A DNA stretch of 64,000 bases, from the NCBI RefSeq assembly GCF_008079445.1, contig NZ_VRYH01000003.1, positions 363,658 to 427,657 on the forward strand, given 5' to 3'. A model generated the notes under the pieces. It ran no database searches. It was not told the DNA's origin and saw only the letters and a list, made by a program, of their open reading frames with translations. The position numbers and the translations under genes were made by a program. Numbering within the stretch: the first letter of the stretch is position 1; each line of letters begins with the position of its first letter. Shown here piece by piece: positions 7,778-16,012 of the stretch. This DNA is from Aidingimonas lacisalsi. GTDB lineage: Bacteria > Pseudomonadota > Gammaproteobacteria > Pseudomonadales > Halomonadaceae.

Positions 7778-9595
7778 ATGGTCGATATCGATCTCTCGCA
7801 ACCGCCATTCACCTTGCTCGATGAAACTGGGCGAGAGTGGGTGCGTGGCGGCGTTGACCTGGCTTATTTCGATAACGATGAGATTGTTCTCGATGCTGGG
7901 CAACCCGGTGAGTTCGTCTATGTGATTCACAAGGGGGAGATTGCCGAACTGGACACATCAATGTCGCGGTCTCAGGCACGCATAGGTCATTACACGACCG
8001 GTGACTTGTTCGGAGCCATCAGCATTCTGAACGGGAAAAGTCGTTATCGCTTTCAGGCGGAACAGGAAAGTCTCTGTTACTTGCTCCCCAAAGCATTATT
8101 CGAGCAGTTGTGCGATACGTACCCAGCCTTTGCGGAATTCTTTCGTCAGCGTTTGTCCGAGAAAGCGCGACTGTTGACCGAGCATCGTACCCAGGGTGGC
8201 GTGACCATGGCCGGTTTTATGCTGGCCAGTGTCAGTGAGTGCATGCGCAACCCGTTGGTGGTGAGTTCTCAGACCAGTATCGCCCAGGCGGTCGCTGAGC
8301 TTAACCATAGTCAGGCCGATAGCCTGCTGGTTGGTGAAGGGCACCGCTTCGGAATGGTAACCAAAACCGATTTGCTCAATGCTCTGGTGGTCGAAGGAGT
8401 ATCTCAGGAGACTCCGGTCTTGACGATCGCCCATTTCGCGCTTGTCAGTGTCAGGCCTGACCAGTATCTCTTTGAGGCATTGGTCGATATGACTCGACAT
8501 CAGGTCTCTCGTGTCGTGGTCACTGAGGCTGATAAGCCGGTCGGCGTCGTGGAATTGACCGACGTACTGAGTTATTTCTCCAGCCGTAGTTATGTCGTCA
8601 GCCTTCAGGTCGAGCAGGCAACCAGCCTCGATGAACTCGTACGTGCCAGTTCGCGTACACCGGAGCTGGTGCAGGCGTTGATGGCGCAAGGCGTCAAACT
8701 GCGTTTTGCCATGGGGCTCCTGGGAGCGCTCAACGGGCGAATCATGGCCAAGGCATGGCGTTTTCTCGTCGACGAACCATATTGTGATCGCACGTGCCTG
8801 ATGGTGATGGGGAGTGAAGGGCGGGGCGAGCAGATTCTCAAGACCGATCAGGATAATGGTCTGATTCTGCCCGACGATCTTGAATGGCCGGACTGCCGCC
8901 AACGTATGGACGCCTTTACTGACGTACTCATTCGTATGGGGTATCCCCCTTGTCCAGGCAACATCATGGTGTCCAATCCGGCCTGGGTCGGCACGCAGAC
9001 CGAGTGGCGGCAACGTATCGACCGCTGGGTGGCGCATCGTGACGGCGATAGTTTGATGAACCTCGCCATCCTTCTCGATGCCCATGCCGTCGCTGGCGAT
9101 GCGCGTCTGCTCGAGTCGTTGCGGGAATCACTATTCGCGAGCTGCGCCGGCAATGAACTGTTGCTGTCCTACTTTGCCCGCACCGCGCTGCGCTTTTCCA
9201 CGCCCTTGACACTGTTCGGCACCCTCAAGAAACCCCAGCATGGTATCGATATCAAGAAAGGTGGCATCTTTCCGATCGTGCATGGTGTCCGCACTCTGGC
9301 ACTGGAGCGAAGCATTCATCCAACCTCTACCCTGGATCGTCTCGAGGCGCTGGTTGAAGACGGTCGATTGGATGCGCGTTTTGCGGATGATCTGGGAGAG
9401 GCGTTGTCACTCTTCACAGAGTTACGACTCAGACAACAACTCGAGCGATTGCATGATACGGAACCTGAACAGCAAGACAGTCGCTTGGTCGTGCAGCAAT
9501 TGTCCTCTCTGGAGCGGGATCTGCTGCGGGAAGCCCTGCACATAGTGAAGGATTTCAAGCAGCGCTTGTCGCACCGTTTTCACTTGGAATACTGA
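7778..9595 (+). CDS. DUF294 protein: cyclic nucleotide-binding, CBS pair and nucleotidyltransferase domains
   Basis: A 605-residue cytoplasmic protein. Residues about 15-130 form a cNMP-binding-like domain (GEFVYVIHKGEIAELD and GDLFGAISIL); about 150-275 are two CBS motifs; about 300-445 are a DUF294 nucleotidyltransferase core with MGSEGRGEQILKTDQDN (near 343-360), which keeps the GS and DxD residues of the fold; the rest is the DUF294 C-terminal domain. Such proteins probably sense nucleotides and transfer a nucleotidyl group to an unknown target. The gene is divergent from the symporter operon and is followed 26 bp later by an exonuclease gene, a pairing often seen beside these acetate symporters. 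The ribosome site is weak. Confidence 0.85.
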   Translation: MVDIDLSQPPFTLLDETGREWVRGGVDLAYFDNDEIVLDAGQPGEFVYVIHKGEIAELDTSMSRSQARIGHYTTGDLFGAISILNGKSRYRFQAEQESLCYLLPKALFEQLCDTYPAFAEFFRQRLSEKARLLTEHRTQGGVTMAGFMLASVSECMRNPLVVSSQTSIAQAVAELNHSQADSLLVGEGHRFGMVTKTDLLNALVVEGVSQETPVLTIAHFALVSVRPDQYLFEALVDMTRHQVSRVVVTEADKPVGVVELTDVLSYFSSRSYVVSLQVEQATSLDELVRASSRTPELVQALMAQGVKLRFAMGLLGALNGRIMAKAWRFLVDEPYCDRTCLMVMGSEGRGEQILKTDQDNGLILPDDLEWPDCRQRMDAFTDVLIRMGYPPCPGNIMVSNPAWVGTQTEWRQRIDRWVAHRDGDSLMNLAILLDAHAVAGDARLLESLRESLFASCAGNELLLSYFARTALRFSTPLTLFGTLKKPQHGIDIKKGGIFPIVHGVRTLALERSIHPTSTLDRLEALVEDGRLDARFADDLGEALSLFTELRLRQQLERLHDTEPEQQDSRLVVQQLSSLERDLLREALHIVKDFKQRLSHRFHLEY

Positions 9596-9621
9596 TGGGA
9601 TAAGGATAGGGAGTCGGAACG

Positions 9622-10239
9622 ATGCTGAGGACGCTACGGCGCGCTGCAGACCGTCGCCGTCAAGCAGGCGGTGACTTCGGGTGGCTGTTCAATCCGTATA
9701 CCGGTAACGAACTGGTCGCGATCGATTGTGAAACGACCGGATTGGATCCTCGACGTGCCGAACTGGTATCGATCGCTGCGGTGACGATTCGTGGCGAGCG
9801 TGTCATTACCAGCGAGTCCCTGGACCTGCGTATGCAGTGTCCGGCAAGCCTCGATGGCGACTCGATTCGGATTCACGGCCTACGCAGCGTCGATCTTGAA
9901 GGCGGGGAATGCGTCGGCGACGCACTTGCCAGATTGATGGACTTCGTGGGTAATCGGCCGTTGCTCGGTTGGTGTGTCGAGTATGATGTTGCGGTGATCA
10001 ATCGACAGCTACGGCCACGTTTCGGTTTCGATCTTCCTAATGCCCTGATCGATGTCTCCCATCGCTATGCTCGGGAGATGCGTCGTAAACATCCCGAACT
10101 CGATCCGGATAGAGGGTTCGAATCGATGGCTCACATGCTGGATGTTCCTGTAATGGGGCGCCATACGGCACTCGGGGATGCGGTGACGACGGCCTTGATG
10201 TATCTGCGTCTGCAGCGTCGGGTGCTGCGCGTCGGCTGA
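9622..10239 (+). CDS. DEDDh-type 3'-5' exonuclease
   Basis: A 205-residue protein of the DnaQ-like exonuclease fold. ExoI is AIDCETTGLD (near residue 35), ExoII lies in GWCVEYDVAVINRQL, and ExoIII is HTALGDAVTTALMYL near the C-terminus, together giving the Asp-Glu-Asp-Asp metal ligands with the His that marks the DEDDh subgroup. It resembles polymerase III epsilon-like stand-alone exonucleases. A GGGAG ribosome site precedes the ATG. It is likely co-transcribed with the DUF294 gene, and the two may act in one nucleotide-handling pathway that has not been characterised. Confidence 0.85.
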   Translation: MLRTLRRAADRRRQAGGDFGWLFNPYTGNELVAIDCETTGLDPRRAELVSIAAVTIRGERVITSESLDLRMQCPASLDGDSIRIHGLRSVDLEGGECVGDALARLMDFVGNRPLLGWCVEYDVAVINRQLRPRFGFDLPNALIDVSHRYAREMRRKHPELDPDRGFESMAHMLDVPVMGRHTALGDAVTTALMYLRLQRRVLRVG

Positions 10240-10302
10240 TAGCTGACGACCCAGGGTTGTGATGGTAGCATATACCCCCATTTCGACAGTGACGCTGCGA
10301 GC

Positions 10303-11190
10303 ATGTCAGAGACTATCTCCTCGGAGGCCTCGACCCAGGCTTCCGCCGCTGCCAAGCAAAAGCGCGAATTCAACAAGTTGCAGAAGCGCCTGCGTCGTCA
10401 AGTGGGTAATGCCGTCATTGATTACGGCATGATTCAGGATGGCGACAAGATCATGGTGTGCCTTTCCGGAGGCAAGGATTCCTATACCATGTTGGAAATT
10501 CTGCGGAGTCTCCAGCGTAACGCTCCTGTGTCCTTCTCGCTGGTAGCGGTCAATCTCGACCAGAAACAGCCAGGGTTCCCGGAGCATGTGCTGCCTGAGT
10601 ATCTCGATGGAATTGGCGTTGACTACCATATTCTCGAGCGGGACACCTATTCGATCGTCAAGGAAAAAACGCCGGAAGGGAAGACGACGTGCGCTTTGTG
10701 TTCCCGTCTTCGTCGGGGCTCCTTGTACGGTTATGCTGAAGAGATAGGAGCGACCAAGGTGGCGTTGGGGCACCACCGTGACGATATCCTTGAAACGCTG
10801 TTTCTCAACATGTTCTTCGGCGGCTCTCTCAAGTCCATGCCTCCCAAATTGCTTTCCGATGATGGCAAGAACATCGTCATCCGTCCGTTAGCATACTGCC
10901 GTGAGGCCGATATTGCCGAGTTTGCGCGCCAGATGGCATTCCCGATCATTCCCTGTAATCTGTGTGGTTCGCAACCGAACTTGCAGCGTCAACAGGTCAA
11001 GGAAATGCTGACGGAATGGGGAGCCAAGCATCCTGGGCGGCTCGAATCCATGTTCAAGGCGGTGACCAACGTCGCGCCTTCGCAATTGGCCGATCGTGAT
11101 CTGTTCGATTTCGCCGGCCTTGAGGACAAGCAGCGGCAATGGCGCGAGACGCGCATCGATGCCCTGGATCTTGGAAGCGACGTTCAATGA
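10303..11190 (+). CDS. ttcA: tRNA 2-thiocytidine(32) synthetase TtcA
   Basis: A 295-residue enzyme that thiolates cytidine 32 in several tRNAs using ATP and an iron-sulphur cluster. The PP-loop ATP-binding motif SGGKDS is at about residue 54. Cluster cysteines are visible as C130-x2-C133 ([10 protein letters not shown]) and C218-x2-C221 ([13 protein letters not shown]). Length and motifs match the TtcA family, so I am confident. It converges on the anr/fnr gene. The iron-sulphur requirement links it loosely to oxygen status, but no shared regulation can be shown. Confidence 0.95.
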   Translation: MSETISSEASTQASAAAKQKREFNKLQKRLRRQVGNAVIDYGMIQDGDKIMVCLSGGKDSYTMLEILRSLQRNAPVSFSLVAVNLDQKQPGFPEHVLPEYLDGIGVDYHILERDTYSIVKEKTPEGKTTCALCSRLRRGSLYGYAEEIGATKVALGHHRDDILETLFLNMFFGGSLKSMPPKLLSDDGKNIVIRPLAYCREADIAEFARQMAFPIIPCNLCGSQPNLQRQQVKEMLTEWGAKHPGRLESMFKAVTNVAPSQLADRDLFDFAGLEDKQRQWRETRIDALDLGSDVQ

Positions 11191-11296
11191 CGCGTGATAG
11201 AGAGGATAGATAGGGACGCCGTTGTTGCTCGAATCGCTCAGCGACATCGTCTTTTTCCTGGTGCGCTGCATTGAACCCCGATGTTGTCTGCTTTTC

Positions 11297-12037
11297 TCAG
11301 GCGTCTCCACCGCCTTCCGCTAGCCGTTCCAGTGCTGCCATATCCAGGATATTGACCTCGCGGCCGGCAGTGGCTACCACGCCGCGTTGTTGAAAGCGGC
11401 CGAGAATGCGGCTTACCGTTTCGACGGCAAGGCCAAGGTAGTTGCCGATATCGCCCCGCGACATGGACAGCCGGAAACTGTAAGGTGAGTAGCCTCGCCG
11501 TCTGAAACGATTCGACAGGCTCGTGAAGAAGCTCGCCATACGCTCGTCAGCGGCCTTGCTGGACAGTAGCCGCAACATGCGTCGGTCGTCGCGCAATTCC
11601 TTACTCATACTTCGATATAATTGCACGCGCAACTCTGGCAGCTTCTCCGACAGAGCATCCAGACGATCGAAGGGGATTTCGCAAACGGTCGTGGTTTCCA
11701 GCGCATAAACGGTGCCGGGATACGTCGTGTCGTCGATGGCATCGAGTCCTACCAACTCACTGGGCAGGTAGAAATTGGCGACCTGTTCATCGCCTTTCTC
11801 GTTGATCACCTGTTTCAGACTGCCTGAACGTACCGCAAAAACGCTGGTAAACGGAGCGCCCTGATGAATCAACGCATCGTGTTTCTTCAATGGAGCCCGG
11901 CGTCGAATGATGGCATCGAATTGATCCATGTCGGACAACTCGAGTGCCAGCGGGAGGCATAACGAACTGAGACTGCAGGTACGGCACCGTGCCTCATGCA
12001 AGCGTGCATGACGTGATGCGAGTACGGTGTCTGGCAT
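11297..12037 (-). CDS. anr: Fnr/Anr-type oxygen-responsive transcription regulator
   Basis: A 246-residue Crp/Fnr-family regulator. The N-terminal cysteines C18, C21 and C27 (RCRTCSLSSLC) and C119 (TTVCEIPF) match the four ligands of the oxygen-labile [4Fe-4S] cluster of Fnr and Anr. A cNMP-like sensory domain follows, then a helix-turn-helix near residues 195-225 (RGDIGNYLGLAVETVSRIL), whose ExxSR recognition helix is that of Fnr proteins binding TTGAT-N4-ATCAA sites. It should switch on anaerobic or microaerobic genes when the cluster is intact. I found no clear Fnr box at its own promoter. Anr is the Pseudomonas-style name; fnr would be equally valid. Confidence 0.93.
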   Translation of the reverse strand: MPDTVLASRHARLHEARCRTCSLSSLCLPLALELSDMDQFDAIIRRRAPLKKHDALIHQGAPFTSVFAVRSGSLKQVINEKGDEQVANFYLPSELVGLDAIDDTTYPGTVYALETTTVCEIPFDRLDALSEKLPELRVQLYRSMSKELRDDRRMLRLLSSKAADERMASFFTSLSNRFRRRGYSPYSFRLSMSRGDIGNYLGLAVETVSRILGRFQQRGVVATAGREVNILDMAALERLAEGGGDA

Positions 12038-12230
12038 GATGGCCTCCCGGCGTCGGGGTTTCTCGATACATTATGGGGGAGGGAGTGCGTTTGGCAAAGT
12101 GTCGTTTGGCAGGTGGCTGGTTGACGTCAAATCGACAGTGTCGCAATGGCGTTGTCAGCACTGGCGGGTCGTTGTGTCAGGGGCTTCCAGTTAATGGCAG
12201 TGCGAATGGCATGAAGTTAAGCAAAAAGCG

Positions 12231-12258
12231 TTGACTTTCGAGGGTGTGCCTGTAGAAT
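12231..12258 (+). promoter_or_regulatory. Promoter of the tRNA array
   Basis: A -35 TTGACT at 12231-12236 and a -10 TAGAAT at 12253-12258 are separated by 16 bp and followed by a GC-rich discriminator, as in stable RNA promoters under stringent control. The first tRNA begins at 12277. Confidence 0.7.
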
Positions 12259-12276
12259 GCAGCGCCACGTGACCGA

Positions 12277-12352
12277 GGGTGGTTAGCTCAGTTGGGAGAG
12301 CACCAGCCTTACAAGCTGGGGGTCACTGGTTCGAACCCAGTACCACCCACCA
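12277..12352 (+). tRNA. tRNA-Val (anticodon TAC)
   Basis: A full cloverleaf of 76 nt: acceptor GGGTGGT pairs with ACCACCC, discriminator A and an encoded CCA. The anticodon loop CTTACAA gives anticodon TAC. It is the first gene of the array. Confidence 0.96.
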
Positions 12353-12389
12353 TTCGTTGAATGGCGCTCGATTACGTAGAGGATTATGC

Positions 12390-12466
12390 GGACCGGTAGT
12401 TCAGCTGGTTAGAATGCCGGCCTGTCACGCCGGAGGTCGCGGGTTCGAGTCCCGTCCGGTCCGCCA
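12390..12466 (+). tRNA. tRNA-Asp (anticodon GTC), copy 1
   Basis: 77 nt. Acceptor GGACCGG pairs with CCGGTCC, discriminator G, encoded CCA. The anticodon stem-loop CCGGCCTGTCACGCCGG gives GTC. Identical to the other two Asp copies in the array. Confidence 0.96.
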
Positions 12467-12521
12467 TCCCTCATTGTGTCTTCGTATGCCGGGTTGAGGC
12501 CTGTAGCCGAGATCGTCATGC

Positions 12522-12598
12522 GGACCGGTAGTTCAGCTGGTTAGAATGCCGGCCTGTCACGCCGGAGGTCGCGGGTTCGAGTCCCGTCCGGTCCGCCA
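12522..12598 (+). tRNA. tRNA-Asp (anticodon GTC), copy 2
   Basis: Identical in sequence to copy 1, including the two bases GC just before the acceptor stem and the encoded CCA. The duplication probably arose by recombination within the array. Confidence 0.96.
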
Positions 12599-12635
12599 CA
12601 TACGTATGACGCTTCCTTCCTGCTTGACCACTGAT

Positions 12636-12712
12636 GGGTGATTAGCTCAGTCGGTTAGAGCACCAGCCTCACATGCTGGGGGTCACTGGTTCGAGTCCAG
12701 TATCACCCACCA
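12636..12712 (+). tRNA. tRNA-Val (anticodon CAC)
   Basis: 77 nt. Acceptor GGGTGAT pairs with ATCACCC, discriminator A, encoded CCA. The loop CTCACAT gives anticodon CAC, a second valine isoacceptor that differs from the first gene in the D-loop and anticodon. Confidence 0.95.
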
Positions 12713-12715
12713 CGC

Positions 12716-12792
12716 GGACCGGTAGTTCAGCTGGTTAGAATGCCGGCCTGTCACGCCGGAGGTCGCGGGTTCGAGTCCCGTCCGGTCCGCCA
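12716..12792 (+). tRNA. tRNA-Asp (anticodon GTC), copy 3
   Basis: Third identical Asp gene, only 3 nt after the Val-CAC gene, which shows that the array is processed from one transcript. Confidence 0.96.
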
Positions 12793-12806
12793 TTTTCGGA
12801 TGCCTG

Positions 12807-12832
12807 GATCCCGAGTCAGTGGACTCGGGGTC
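12807..12832. terminator. Hairpin between the tRNA array and the hydrolase gene
   Basis: Arms 12807-12817 and 12822-12832 form an 11-bp stem with one G-T pair and a 4-nt loop. It sits 14 bases after the last tRNA and 5 bases beyond the stop of the convergent hydrolase, so it can serve both. No long T-run follows. Confidence 0.6.
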
Positions 12833-12837
12833 GTTCG

Positions 12838-13770
12838 TCATGCCGACTGGCCCATGTCTGTACTTTGACTCTCGAACCACATCGGTAAATAGGGGAATAC
12901 CTCGTCGATCGCCCGTGGATGGGTCAGCATGTCGAGATGCCCATAAGCGCGGGAGAACCCCTGAGCTTGGCCAAGGATGATTCGTTGTTGCCGATGTGGA
13001 CCGCACTCATCGGCAAAGCGTGCAACATCATCGGGATGACCGAGGGCTCGATCGGCAAGACCCGCCAAATGCAGGGTGGGTGGCAGGCCACCATCGGCCA
13101 GGGCGGCAGCGTAGTCGAAGGCGTCGCGCGTATCGATCCACGGGTGACGGCCGACCCAGGCCGCCCCTTGGCGATGGCTACCGGCGTATTCGTCATCGCT
13201 GCCCCAGTGCAAGGCGCGTGCTGGCACATAGCCGCAGACCTGACGTATCAGGGGCGCGATACCTTTCCATATCAGGTCCACATAGAGCAGTCGCTGAAGT
13301 GTACGACAGTGCACACGACGCTTGGCACCGAAGTAGACTTGAGTCGTTACCTGATGTCGTAATGTCGGAAAACGCGCCAGGCTCGATGCCGCCAGCACGC
13401 CGCCCCAGGAGTGAGCGACCAGGTGCAGAGAGGGCGCCTTCGCTTCCGCCAGACAGGCCTGGATCGCCGCCGGAATCTCCTCAATGATGACATCGCTCTG
13501 CTCGATGGGAACGCCGCGGGCGGGACGAGGGGGTGCCTGGCCACGGCCACGCTGATCCACGACGAAGACGTCATAGCCCTGATCGGCCAGCCAGGGAGCC
13601 AGCCCTTTACCCGAGCGGCTATGGAAAATGCGCCCGGACTCGATGGCACCGTGCCAACACAGCACCACACCACGTGCGGGGTCGTTGCGGCAGAAACGCG
13701 TCAAATGTAGTGCGCCCGGGTCAAGCGAGAGGCTCTGTGTTACCGGGTCGAGGCGGTCGTGCATAGGCAT
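12838..13770 (-). CDS. Alpha/beta-fold hydrolase
   Basis: A 310-residue alpha/beta hydrolase. The sequence shows the oxyanion region LCWHGAIESGR, VVDQRGRGQAPP, and the nucleophile elbow AHSWGG, whose Ser is the expected nucleophile; a late GHLD supplies the catalytic His. It looks like the lysophospholipase or esterase-like group, but the substrate cannot be told. I chose the ATG at 13770 (MPMHDRLDP) because AAGGAG lies 9 bases upstream; starts at 13803 (MCSPV) or 13938 would lengthen it. It is divergent from the fadH-like gene, leaving about 90 bp between starts for both promoters. Possible ties to lipid catabolism come only from that neighbour. Confidence 0.75.
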   Translation of the reverse strand: MPMHDRLDPVTQSLSLDPGALHLTRFCRNDPARGVVLCWHGAIESGRIFHSRSGKGLAPWLADQGYDVFVVDQRGRGQAPPRPARGVPIEQSDVIIEEIPAAIQACLAEAKAPSLHLVAHSWGGVLAASSLARFPTLRHQVTTQVYFGAKRRVHCRTLQRLLYVDLIWKGIAPLIRQVCGYVPARALHWGSDDEYAGSHRQGAAWVGRHPWIDTRDAFDYAAALADGGLPPTLHLAGLADRALGHPDDVARFADECGPHRQQRIILGQAQGFSRAYGHLDMLTHPRAIDEVFPYLPMWFESQSTDMGQSA

Positions 13771-13858
13771 GCCAAAGGGCTCCTTGGTGACTGGACTACA
13801 CATGGCGACGCAACTGTCATACAGTTGTTTGAATTTCAGTGCAAGCGAGACCACGACC

Positions 13859-15871
13859 GTGACTGAGTATCCGCGACTGTTCCGTCCCCTCGACGTGGGC
13901 CATCTGACATTGCCCAATCGCATCTTGATGGGTTCCATGCATACGAACCTTGAAGAGGCGCCGAATGGTTTCTCGAGACTGGCGAGCTTTTATGCCGAAC
14001 GGGTGCGTGCCGGTGTCGGGCTGATCGTGACCGGTGGTATCGCCCCCAATGAGCAAGGTGCGGTCTTTCAGGGCGCGTCCAAGCTGACCAACGCCGTGGA
14101 GGCTGCTCGTCATCGCGCAGTCACAGCGGCGGTTCATGAGGCGGGAGGACGGGTGTGTCTACAGATTCTGCATGCCGGGCGCTACGCTTACTCTCCTGAT
14201 TTGGTAGCACCCTCGGCCATTCGAGCGCCTATCAATCCTTACACACCGCGTGAACTGTCCGCCGACGACATCGAGACTCACATCGAGGACTATGTGCGTT
14301 GCGCCGCCTTGGCTCATGACGCTGGTTATGACGGCGTCGAAGTGATGGGGTCGGAGGGCTATCTGATCAATCAGTTCGTGTGTCGGCGCACCAACCACCG
14401 TCGCGATGAGTGGGGTGGTGATCTGGAGCGTCGTATTCGGTTCCCCGTCGAGATCGTGCGGCGCATTCGCGAGGCCGTGGGCAGCGAATTCCTGCTGATT
14501 TTTCGCCTCTCGATGATTGATCTGGTCGAGGAGGGAAGTACCTGGCAGGAGGTGGTCGTCCTAGGGCGTGCGATCGAAGCGGCGGGGGCCGACCTCATCA
14601 ATACCGGAATTGGCTGGCATGAGGCCCGGGTGCCGACCATCGTCACCAGCGTGCCCAGGGCCGCGTTCGCTGAAGTGTCCAAGCGTATGCGAGCGGAACT
14701 GACGGTGCCATTGATCACGACCAATCGTATCAATATGCCGGAGGTGGCTGAGCGAGTCTTGGCTGACGGCGATGCTGACATGGTATCCATGGCGAGACCC
14801 TTCCTCGCCGACCCTGATTGGGTCAACAAGGCCTGGGAAGGCAGGCCGGAAGAGATCAACACCTGCATTGCCTGTAATCAGGCCTGCCTGGATCACACGT
14901 TTCAGGGTAAGTTGACCTCTTGTCTGGTCAACCCGCGGGCGTGCCATGAAACCGAGCTTGAGATCCGCGTTGTCGATACGGTGCGCGACATTGCCGTAGT
15001 CGGTGGCGGGCCTGCCGGTATGGCCACGGCCATGACAGCGGCACAGCGTGGCCATCGGGTGACGCTGTTCGAGCGGAGTAGCGAGTTGGGTGGTCAGTTC
15101 AACTATGCTCGTCGTATCCCTGGCAAGGAGGAGTTTAGTGAGACGCTGCGTTACTACCAGGTAATGCTCGATAAATACGATGTCAGGGTGCACCTGAATC
15201 GTGATGCCGACGTCCAGAGTCTCAAAGCCTATGATGCCGTGGTCCTCGCCACGGGGGTCAGGCCTCGTGAGCTGGAACTGCCCGGTATCGACCATCCGCG
15301 GGTCATACGTTATCCAACGGCCATTCTGTATCCGGAACGCGTCGGGCCAAGTGTCGCCATTATCGGCGCTGGCGGAATCGGTTTCGATGTCGCAGAGCTG
15401 CTGAGTCACGCCGACCGGCCGACGCTCGATCCCGAAGCATGGTATGCGGAATGGGGGGTGGATCTCGGGGTGCAGAATCGGGGAGGGCTCAAGACACGAT
15501 CACAGCCTGTTTCGCCACGCCGGGTGGTGTTGTTGCAGCGCAAGACCAGTAAGCCCGGTAAGGAGCTCGGTACCACCACCGGATGGGTGCATCGGACATC
15601 GCTCCGGCATCGGGGAGTCGAAACCCTGTCCGGCTGTGACTACCAACGGATCGATGACGACGGACTGCATCTGCATGTCGAGGGCGATCCGCGGTTGTTG
15701 CCGGTCGATAGCGTCGTTGTCTGTATCGGACAGGAGCCCGTCAGGGAGTTGTATCAACCACTCGTGGAGGCACACGTCGATGTGCATATGGTCGGTGGTG
15801 CCTGGGAGGCGACGGAGTTGGATGCCAAGCGTGCGATCGACCAGGGGACCCGCTTGGCTGCACGGCTCTGA
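13859..15871 (+). CDS. fadH: NADPH-dependent 2,4-dienoyl-CoA reductase, FadH type
   Basis: A 670-residue enzyme, close to the 672 of E. coli FadH. Residues 1 to about 330 form the FMN-binding TIM barrel of the old yellow enzyme family; cysteines C336, C339, C343 and C355 (CIACNQACL and the C of LTSCLVNP) bind a [4Fe-4S] cluster; VVGGGPAGMATAMTAAQRG starts the FAD/NADPH-binding half. The enzyme reduces dienoyl-CoA intermediates when unsaturated fatty acids are degraded. I chose the GTG at 13859 (VTEYPRLF), which gives the usual family N-terminus; the open frame runs upstream to 13628 but overlaps the divergent hydrolase. No other beta-oxidation gene is adjacent. Confidence 0.88.
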   Translation: MTEYPRLFRPLDVGHLTLPNRILMGSMHTNLEEAPNGFSRLASFYAERVRAGVGLIVTGGIAPNEQGAVFQGASKLTNAVEAARHRAVTAAVHEAGGRVCLQILHAGRYAYSPDLVAPSAIRAPINPYTPRELSADDIETHIEDYVRCAALAHDAGYDGVEVMGSEGYLINQFVCRRTNHRRDEWGGDLERRIRFPVEIVRRIREAVGSEFLLIFRLSMIDLVEEGSTWQEVVVLGRAIEAAGADLINTGIGWHEARVPTIVTSVPRAAFAEVSKRMRAELTVPLITTNRINMPEVAERVLADGDADMVSMARPFLADPDWVNKAWEGRPEEINTCIACNQACLDHTFQGKLTSCLVNPRACHETELEIRVVDTVRDIAVVGGGPAGMATAMTAAQRGHRVTLFERSSELGGQFNYARRIPGKEEFSETLRYYQVMLDKYDVRVHLNRDADVQSLKAYDAVVLATGVRPRELELPGIDHPRVIRYPTAILYPERVGPSVAIIGAGGIGFDVAELLSHADRPTLDPEAWYAEWGVDLGVQNRGGLKTRSQPVSPRRVVLLQRKTSKPGKELGTTTGWVHRTSLRHRGVETLSGCDYQRIDDDGLHLHVEGDPRLLPVDSVVVCIGQEPVRELYQPLVEAHVDVHMVGGAWEATELDAKRAIDQGTRLAARL

Positions 15872-16012
15872 GTGACCACACGGTGAGGCAGGTGCGACGT
15901 GCCATGCGGATGGTAGACTAAAGATGGCGCATGCACTGTGCCATGATTCAGGGGCTGCGATGGCACCCGGTCGCAGCCTATCGACAATAACCCGTGTAAG
16001 GATACTCTCTCC

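Noticed and set aside
8096-9085. 329-residue open frame opposite the DUF294 gene
   Set aside because: The plus strand gene has clear domains; the reverse frame has none.
12121-12130. TTGACGTCAA palindrome upstream of anr
   Set aside because: It lacks the N4 spacer of an Fnr site and single 10-bp palindromes occur by chance; no second copy was seen.
12279-12497. Plus-strand frame through the tRNA genes (VSSVGRAPALQAGG)
   Set aside because: It is a translated tRNA artefact; the cloverleaf structures explain the sequence.
12390-12792. Repeated 77-bp units considered as a CRISPR-like array
   Set aside because: The repeats are tRNA-Asp genes with normal cloverleaves and encoded CCA.
13628-13858. 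N-terminal extension of the FadH-like frame
   Set aside because: It overlaps the divergent hydrolase, has no family similarity and the protein from GTG 13859 already has full length.
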